From the NCBI GenBank assembly GCA_032622095.1, contig CP136068.1, positions 132,687,989-132,751,988 on the forward strand: 64,000 bases of DNA, given 5' to 3'. A model generated the notes under the pieces. It did not search any database and was not told the origin of the DNA. It was given only the letters and a program-made list of their open reading frames with translations. Positions 58,843-64,000 of this stretch are shown one piece after another. Both the position numbers and the translations under genes were made by a program. The DNA is from Siphonodentalium dalli (taxonomy: Eukaryota > Mollusca > Scaphopoda > Gadilida > Siphonodentaliidae). Numbering within the stretch: position 1 is the stretch's first letter; every line of letters starts with the position of its first letter.

Positions 58843-59449
58843 AGTTAGCTATATGAGTTAATACACATAATAGGCATTTAAACTTTGGTAATTGCAGGTT
58901 TTGCTAAAGTTTACACATTCCCATCTTAAAAAATTACTTGATTTCCTGTATCACAATGCACATGATATGATACGTGTATCATTTATAGTGTATCCCAATA
59001 CAATGAATCATTACGTCCCACACAAAATGGGAACTACAGTTATCTCTCATTGATTTTAACTCAATAACCACATAGTAAATTGGAAGTTTTCCATGGAAAT
59101 GGGTCGATTAGTCTACTTCGACTTGATTTTTTATTGTCGATTAGTCAACTATGAAAAACCCAAGCCATTTCAACACTAATGCAGTATCCGCTGGTATTAA
59201 ATCTTACTGCAGTAATATTTTTGTTAACGGATGTAACCAAGTGAATTACTGCAGTGTTTCAACCGTGGTACACCACATTAATTTTTCTCATGACAGCCTT
59301 TCAGCCAGATAGTTTTTTACAGTACTTACCATGACGTACATGTACCATACATGTATGTTCTATTTAGGGATAGACCATTATATGTCACTTTGTGGGCTTA
59401 GATTATAGAATTGGTGCAGTTGCACACTGCATCACTGCTTTACTAATTT

Positions 59450-60760
59450 GTAACTTCTCGTTGCAAATGGAGGGCTCGTAATACATTTACATGTGTATAC
59501 TATAGTTCCTCAGTGTAATTTGGCTTTTTTGGATGAAATTCATGAAAACCAAAAATCGATAAGTCCATACAATGCGGACAATTTGATTGACATTTAAAGC
59601 AGAAATATAGCTTGGACCAATTCATAGGGTCACAGAACCATTACCTCAATCATGTACATGTACATTATTACATGTACCTCAATCATATTTATGATGATTG
59701 ATTGATAGTGCGTTAGTCCGAGTGTTCGTTACTAGTAGTCCGATGGGTTCGATTGTCAAGAAGTTCAATAATTTGAGGGTTCAATAGTCCAAAGGTTCAG
59801 TGTTACCTGGGTTGAGCGTATCAATTACTGTCGTATTTACTTGAGACTTAACATGTAATGTCGATATACATGTACATGTACACAATGCATGTTTTATCCA
59901 ATTGATATTTTATGAATAGATCTACTCACAACTTCACAAGCCCCTGGTGAAAAATACAATAATACCAATATAGACTATACCAGTGACTGGTATAGTCTAT
60001 ATTGGTATTTCAGTTTTTTTACCCATGGGCCTGGGCATGTAGATGTACTGATAGATGCTTCGGGGAAGATATTCTGTGTATAATTGGGTGTCTACTACTA
60101 GTATGTTACCTACATGTAACTGTCGCTATAAACTGGGCCTGAAGATTACAACTTGGGAGACTATTATTATTGCGGCCTCTCATTGTAAATGGGGGCCTCT
60201 TGGACCGTCTTGGTACATTTACGTGTACTGGTACATGTATGTAGTCCTTCATTGCAATTTGGATGAAAACAAAAAATCGGTAGGTCGGTACAATTGGAAC
60301 AATTTGAATGACATTTACTAGTAAATCAGAAAAATTACTTGGACCAATTCCTGAGGTCACATAACCATTAACTCAATCATGTACAGTGCGTTAGTCAGTG
60401 TTCATTACTAGTAGTTCGATTGTCAGGAAGTTCAATAGTTGGAGGGTTCAAATAGTCCAACGGTTCAATTAATGGTACCCGGGTTTGAAAGAATTGATTG
60501 TGTTTTACAACACATTAATTTTAGTTATATACATGTATGGTAATAGTATTACCCTCATACAAAATAAATTACTCATGACATAACATGTATTGCCCATAAA
60601 AATGTACACAAATTAATGCAATATTTATGCAATTGATAGTTTATGCATACATGTACTGATGCTTTGGGGAAGATATTTTGTGACCTGACTGCCTCGCTAT
60701 AAACTGGGCATGAAGATTACATATTTTGAGACAATATACACTGTATATTAACCAAACAGT
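59450..60760 (+). repeat. Tandem duplication, period about 720 bp
   Basis: Phrases recur in order at about 710-735 bp: GGATGAAA…AAAAATCG (59536, 60262), CTTGGACCAATTC (59612, 60338), GTTCGATTGTCA.GAAGTTCA, GGGGAAGATATT.TGTG, CTATAAACTGGGC.TGAAGATTAC. Confidence 0.65.
59961..60009. repeat. Perfect 49-bp palindrome
   Basis: 24-bp arms AATACCAATATAGACTATAC… and exact complement, one-base centre at 59985. Confidence 0.9.
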
Positions 60761-62380
60761 GGGACTATTAAACACCCAGGTTATCAGACTCTCGGACTAA
60801 TGCACAGTACTCAAATGATTTCCGGTTGGATCTCACATATTTAAAGATAACAAAATTGTTTGGTGAATCAGCTACATGTGCAGGTACATGTACTTGTAAA
60901 TGAAGTAAATTGAAAACATTTAAGTACAATTTTCAGGCGGTACGCGGTATGATTCATACCCCTCTGCTAATTTGGTAGTCGGGATTCATTTGAACAGTTT
61001 AACCGGTATTCAGGATTCAACAAAAAGGCCGGTTTGCAGATTTTCTGGCACAACATTAATTTTGTTTTACTATTTACCAGCCCAAATGACATTTATGATG
61101 TAATTCAGTCTATTATCTATAGTATATGTAGAAGTTATGGATACAACTTCAGCAAATACTAGTACATGTATATGAAAACTATATTATTAGTTTAATATTA
61201 GTTTTCATTCAATATTTTCTTACTTGTAACTGGTACGCATGATTCAACCTTTTGCATTAACTGGTATTGAGGGGGCGAGGCGGCGACCCCTTCCAGACTG
61301 GTCTATTCAATTGTGATTGGCCTTTATGAGGGTGTTACCCCCTACCACCCATGAATACTGAACACCAGTTAACAGTGTTCTCACATTTGCTGGAATAGTA
61401 TCCAAAACATCAACATATCAAGAGGTATTATACTGAATTAGATACAAATATATCACTTGGGTCTGTTTGGGCTGGAAAATACTCAAAATTTAATTTTGTG
61501 CTATAATGTCTGCATACCAGCCTTTTTGCTGAATCCTGAATGCCGGTTATATTGCCGTGTGAAATCCTAGTACCAGATAACATTGGGTATGTATATAGCA
61601 TACCACCTGAAAATGGCCTGAATATCGCATACCAAAGCGGGGTGGGGGTGTGTATGTGTGACACCCTCCTTGACCATAGTCTGTATTATACAGGGTATGG
61701 TAACTGTTTCGAGTTGGTGCAATTAATGTAATTGTTTAATCTCTACCATCTGAATACTATTTATAGCATATATTGCTATCTGATCAATTGCTACCGATAT
61801 AAAAAAGGATAAAGATGGTGTGTCTCTTTCCCAAATGTTCTGTTTACATGTACATTTGGGGGTTTATGAGTCAGATAATAACAGTCAACATGTCCTTCTA
61901 ACACTATGAAATAATGTGTTCTTATGAACCAGGACAAAATATGGCTATTTCTGGAGCATTACAGCATACTATTACAAATCTATATTTTGAAGCAGTAAGA
62001 TAATGACAGGAAACATGTCTTTAGACTAAGAAATAACGATTTTTTGGCACACATACATTATGTATTTCACATCAGAGCTCATGTGTATACTCACATTAGT
62101 TTATGTCATTCAAAGGGAGAAACTCATTTAGAAAGATTAAATGAGACAAAACTACCTCACTCTAGATGTAGTTGCAAGGTACATGTATACTTGTAAATGC
62201 CATTGGAACTAAATAATGATTTTTGTGTCCACCGGTATGTCATGTACCGGTATACATTGCAACTACATGTACATGTAACTTGCCTAACATACCATTTACA
62301 TGTATGAAGAGGGAATTTTTAAGTGTTTTTTAATCAAAATTTTAACCCAACTCTTGACAGTAAGTTTGAACCCATGCAGT
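60761..62380. other. No gene recognised
   Basis: AT-rich DNA with scattered ACATGTA phrases. Open frames at 61428-61664 and 61540-61731 overlap on opposite strands and show no motif. Confidence 0.4.
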
Positions 62381-62816
62381 TTAAAGGTACTCAATCCGAT
62401 CAGAGGGTCCTACATTACTATTTCTTTGGCTTTGGGGGGTAAAAAATAATTGATTCGAGTCGAGGAACCTACCAATCAAAGCTCAGTCTGATCAGATATC
62501 GATATTTGAAGTTTTGTTAGTTCTATTCTTTCTGTCCCAGAACACGATCAAAATTGCGTTATTATTACCACTTGATTTTAGAGTTATCCATCCTTGTCTG
62601 TTTGAATAGTGTTTCTGGTGTACACATCTCGAGCAAATTACGGAGTTAGGGGCAATTATTAGTACTCATCTCGAGAAAATAACAAATTTCAAAAATCAAT
62701 ATCTAATAACTCTGAGCTTTGTTTGATGGGTTCCTCGACTCGAATCAAATATTTTTTACCCCCAAAGCCAAAGAAATAGTAATATAGGTCCCTCTGATCG
62801 TATTGAGTACCTTTAA
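62381..62816. mobile_element. TAAAGG-family MITE, copy 9
   Basis: Ends TTAAAGGTACTCAATCCGAT and TGATCGTATTGAGTACCTTTAA (first 20 bases match the consensus). Closest to copy 4. Its long inverted arms both carry TTGGCTT(C/T)GGGGGTAAAA. Confidence 0.8.
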
Positions 62817-62990
62817 TGGGTGTATATATTTATGTATTACATGTGGTTCTATACATGTATTTTATCTTTAGTTAGTTTGTTGATCTTGAATAAATTTGTA
62901 TTGCTCCACAATCAGTTTCCTTAATGTTCTATTATACTAAAACAACTCAATTGATAACAATACCCCTGTATCCCATCAAAATGTACTTCA

Positions 62991-63880
62991 TTGCCATCCT
63001 CATCATTTCACTTTGGTATCCCCACCCAGGAGTACCTTGGTGTTATTCACCCAGGTGTTCCTTGGTGTTATTCACTCAGGTGTTCCTTGGTGTTTCCTAC
63101 CCATGTGTACCTTGGTGTTTCCCACCCAGTTGTACCTTGGTGTTTTCTTACCCAGGTGTACCTTGGTGTTTTCTTACCCATGTGTACCTTGGTGTTTTCC
63201 TGCCCAGGTGTACCTTGGTGTTTCCTTACCTGGGTTTACCTTAGGGTTTTCTAACCCAGGTGCATCTCAATGGGAAATCCACCTGGGTAAGAAAACACCA
63301 AGGTACACCGGCGTAAGAAAACACCAAGGTACTCCTGGTTGGAAACATCAAGGTACACCTGGGTGGGGAACACACAGGCAGGAAACATCAGGGTACACCT
63401 GGGTGAATAACACAAAGGTGCACCTGGGTGGGAAACACCCAGGTATGAAACATCAGGGTACACCTGGGTGAATAACACCTAGGTACACCTGGGTGGGAAA
63501 CACCCAGGTATGAAACACCAGGGTACACCTGGGTGAATAACACCAAGGTAACCTGGGTGGGAAACACCCAGGTAGGAAACATCAGGATACACCTGGGTGA
63601 ATAACACCATGGTACACCTGGTGGGGAAACCCCCAGGTAGGAAACACCAGGGTACACCTGGGTGGGAAACACCCAGGTAGGGTACACCTGGGTGTGGTCA
63701 CCTGGGTAATTACACCCAGGTTTATCCATACCCGGGTTTTATCCTGTTTCAGGTGGGTAAATCATGGTAAAACCCAGGTTTCAGGGGGTCTTGATGGTTG
63801 GTGGATGTCTTGGTAGATAGATTTATACCTGGGTTTCGGCCCAAAAAACCTGGGTGGATTTACCCAGGTACATTTTTATA
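62991..63880. repeat. Inverted minisatellite rich in CAGGTG/CACCTG
   Basis: From 63025 to 63260 units of about 26 bp read CCCAGGTGTACCTTGGTGTT. After about 63265 the units appear as the reverse complement and grow to about 66 bp (GGTACACCTGGGTGGGAAAC … CACCCAGGTATGAAAC … GAATAACACC), to about 63720. The open frames across it are by-products of the repeat. Confidence 0.85.
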
Positions 63881-63885
63881 TGGGT

Positions 63886-64000
63886 TATAGTCCTACGTGT
63901 AACTCTTGTTGGGTCTTTTATCACATTTACCAAGCTATATGCGTCGGAAATTAGCTTTATTTTGGAGGTACTCACGAGGTAATTAGAATTATAGTCTCCA
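63886..64000 (-). pseudogene. LINE-2 endonuclease, 5' part, cut by the window edge
   Basis: The minus strand reads GDYNSNYLVSTSKIKLISDA then YSLVNVIKDPTRVTRRTI. GDYN is the metal-binding GDFN motif of APE endonucleases, and NVI.DPTRVT is the stretch that precedes STLLD. STLLDPIIIS is found at 49681, so the two pieces are one domain. The N-terminus lies beyond the window. Confidence 0.8.

Larger units (their letters stand above)
49682..63885. mobile_element. 14.2 kb terminal-inverted-repeat element inserted in a LINE
   Basis: Left end ACCCATATAAATATTTACCC and right end, reverse complemented, ACCCATATAAAAATGTACCT match at 17 of 20 positions and continue GGGTAAA on both sides. Both ends carry subterminal arrays of ACCYGGGT motifs (49690-49945 and 63000-63880). 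The LINE endonuclase frame stops at 49681 and resumes at 63886. Assigning TA as target duplication is possible (TA at 49681-49682 and 63886-63887) but would imply a 1-bp frame change in the LINE; blunt joining keeps the frame. No long coding region exists within; the largest open frame is 112 codons. Confidence 0.6.

Noticed and set aside
63013-63729. Open frames of 75-152 codons with repeated Cys/Pro/Gly residues
   Set aside because: They come from the CACCTGGGT array, are open in several frames and both strands, and the units differ in length without keeping the frame.
1-64000. tRNA, rRNA or snRNA genes
   Set aside because: Apart from the SINE head at 17515 with one clear pol III box, I found no cloverleaf or conserved RNA motif.

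Overview
The window looks like nuclear DNA of a marine invertebrate animal. It is AT-rich, gene-poor and packed with transposons. A tRNA-headed SINE with a 'CCTCCACCCGTAAAACC' type body, several APE-class non-LTR retrotransposons with YADDT reverse transcriptases, and dense small fold-back DNA elements together suggest a mollusc or another lophotrochozoan. The phylum call is inference; only 'metazoan' is firm.

One host gene is convincing: a GT10-family alpha-1,3-fucosyltransferase on the + strand. Exon 24343-24996 carries the start codon, the type II membrane anchor and the first half of the catalytic domain. Exon 38211-38706 carries the donor-binding half. The 13.2 kb intron between them is full of mobile elements. 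The splice sites agree in phase and the joined frame reads through the family motifs.

The rest is mobile DNA. 1-7.8 kb: retroelement tails and a 5.3 kb nested fold-back element. 8.2-10.9 kb: a broken LINE on the - strand. 11.4-12.4 kb: a TTAA-flanked element with internal hairpins. 12.4-24 kb: hairpins, a diverged 60-bp tandem array, a SINE, fold-back MITEs and a double-hairpin element. 25-38 kb (the intron): three TTAA-flanked double-hairpin MITEs (a fourth lies at 39.9 kb, downstream of the gene) and several other repeat families. 39-46.5 kb: LINE remnants, a fold-back copy with heavy T-to-C bias, a nested composite repeat and a 28-bp minisatellite. 46.5-49.7 kb: a second LINE on the - strand.

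The most striking structure is 49.68-63.89 kb. The LINE endonuclease domain is broken at 49681 and resumes, in the correct order and frame, at 63886 at the right edge of the window. The intervening 14.2 kb has matching termini (ACCCATATAAA...) and both ends are loaded with ACCTGGGT-type repeats. It reads as one giant, apparently non-coding, terminal-inverted-repeat element inserted into the LINE. Older elements are nested in it: four copies of a TAAAGGTACTC MITE, a long inverted repeat, a LINE 3' tail and two large tandem duplications.
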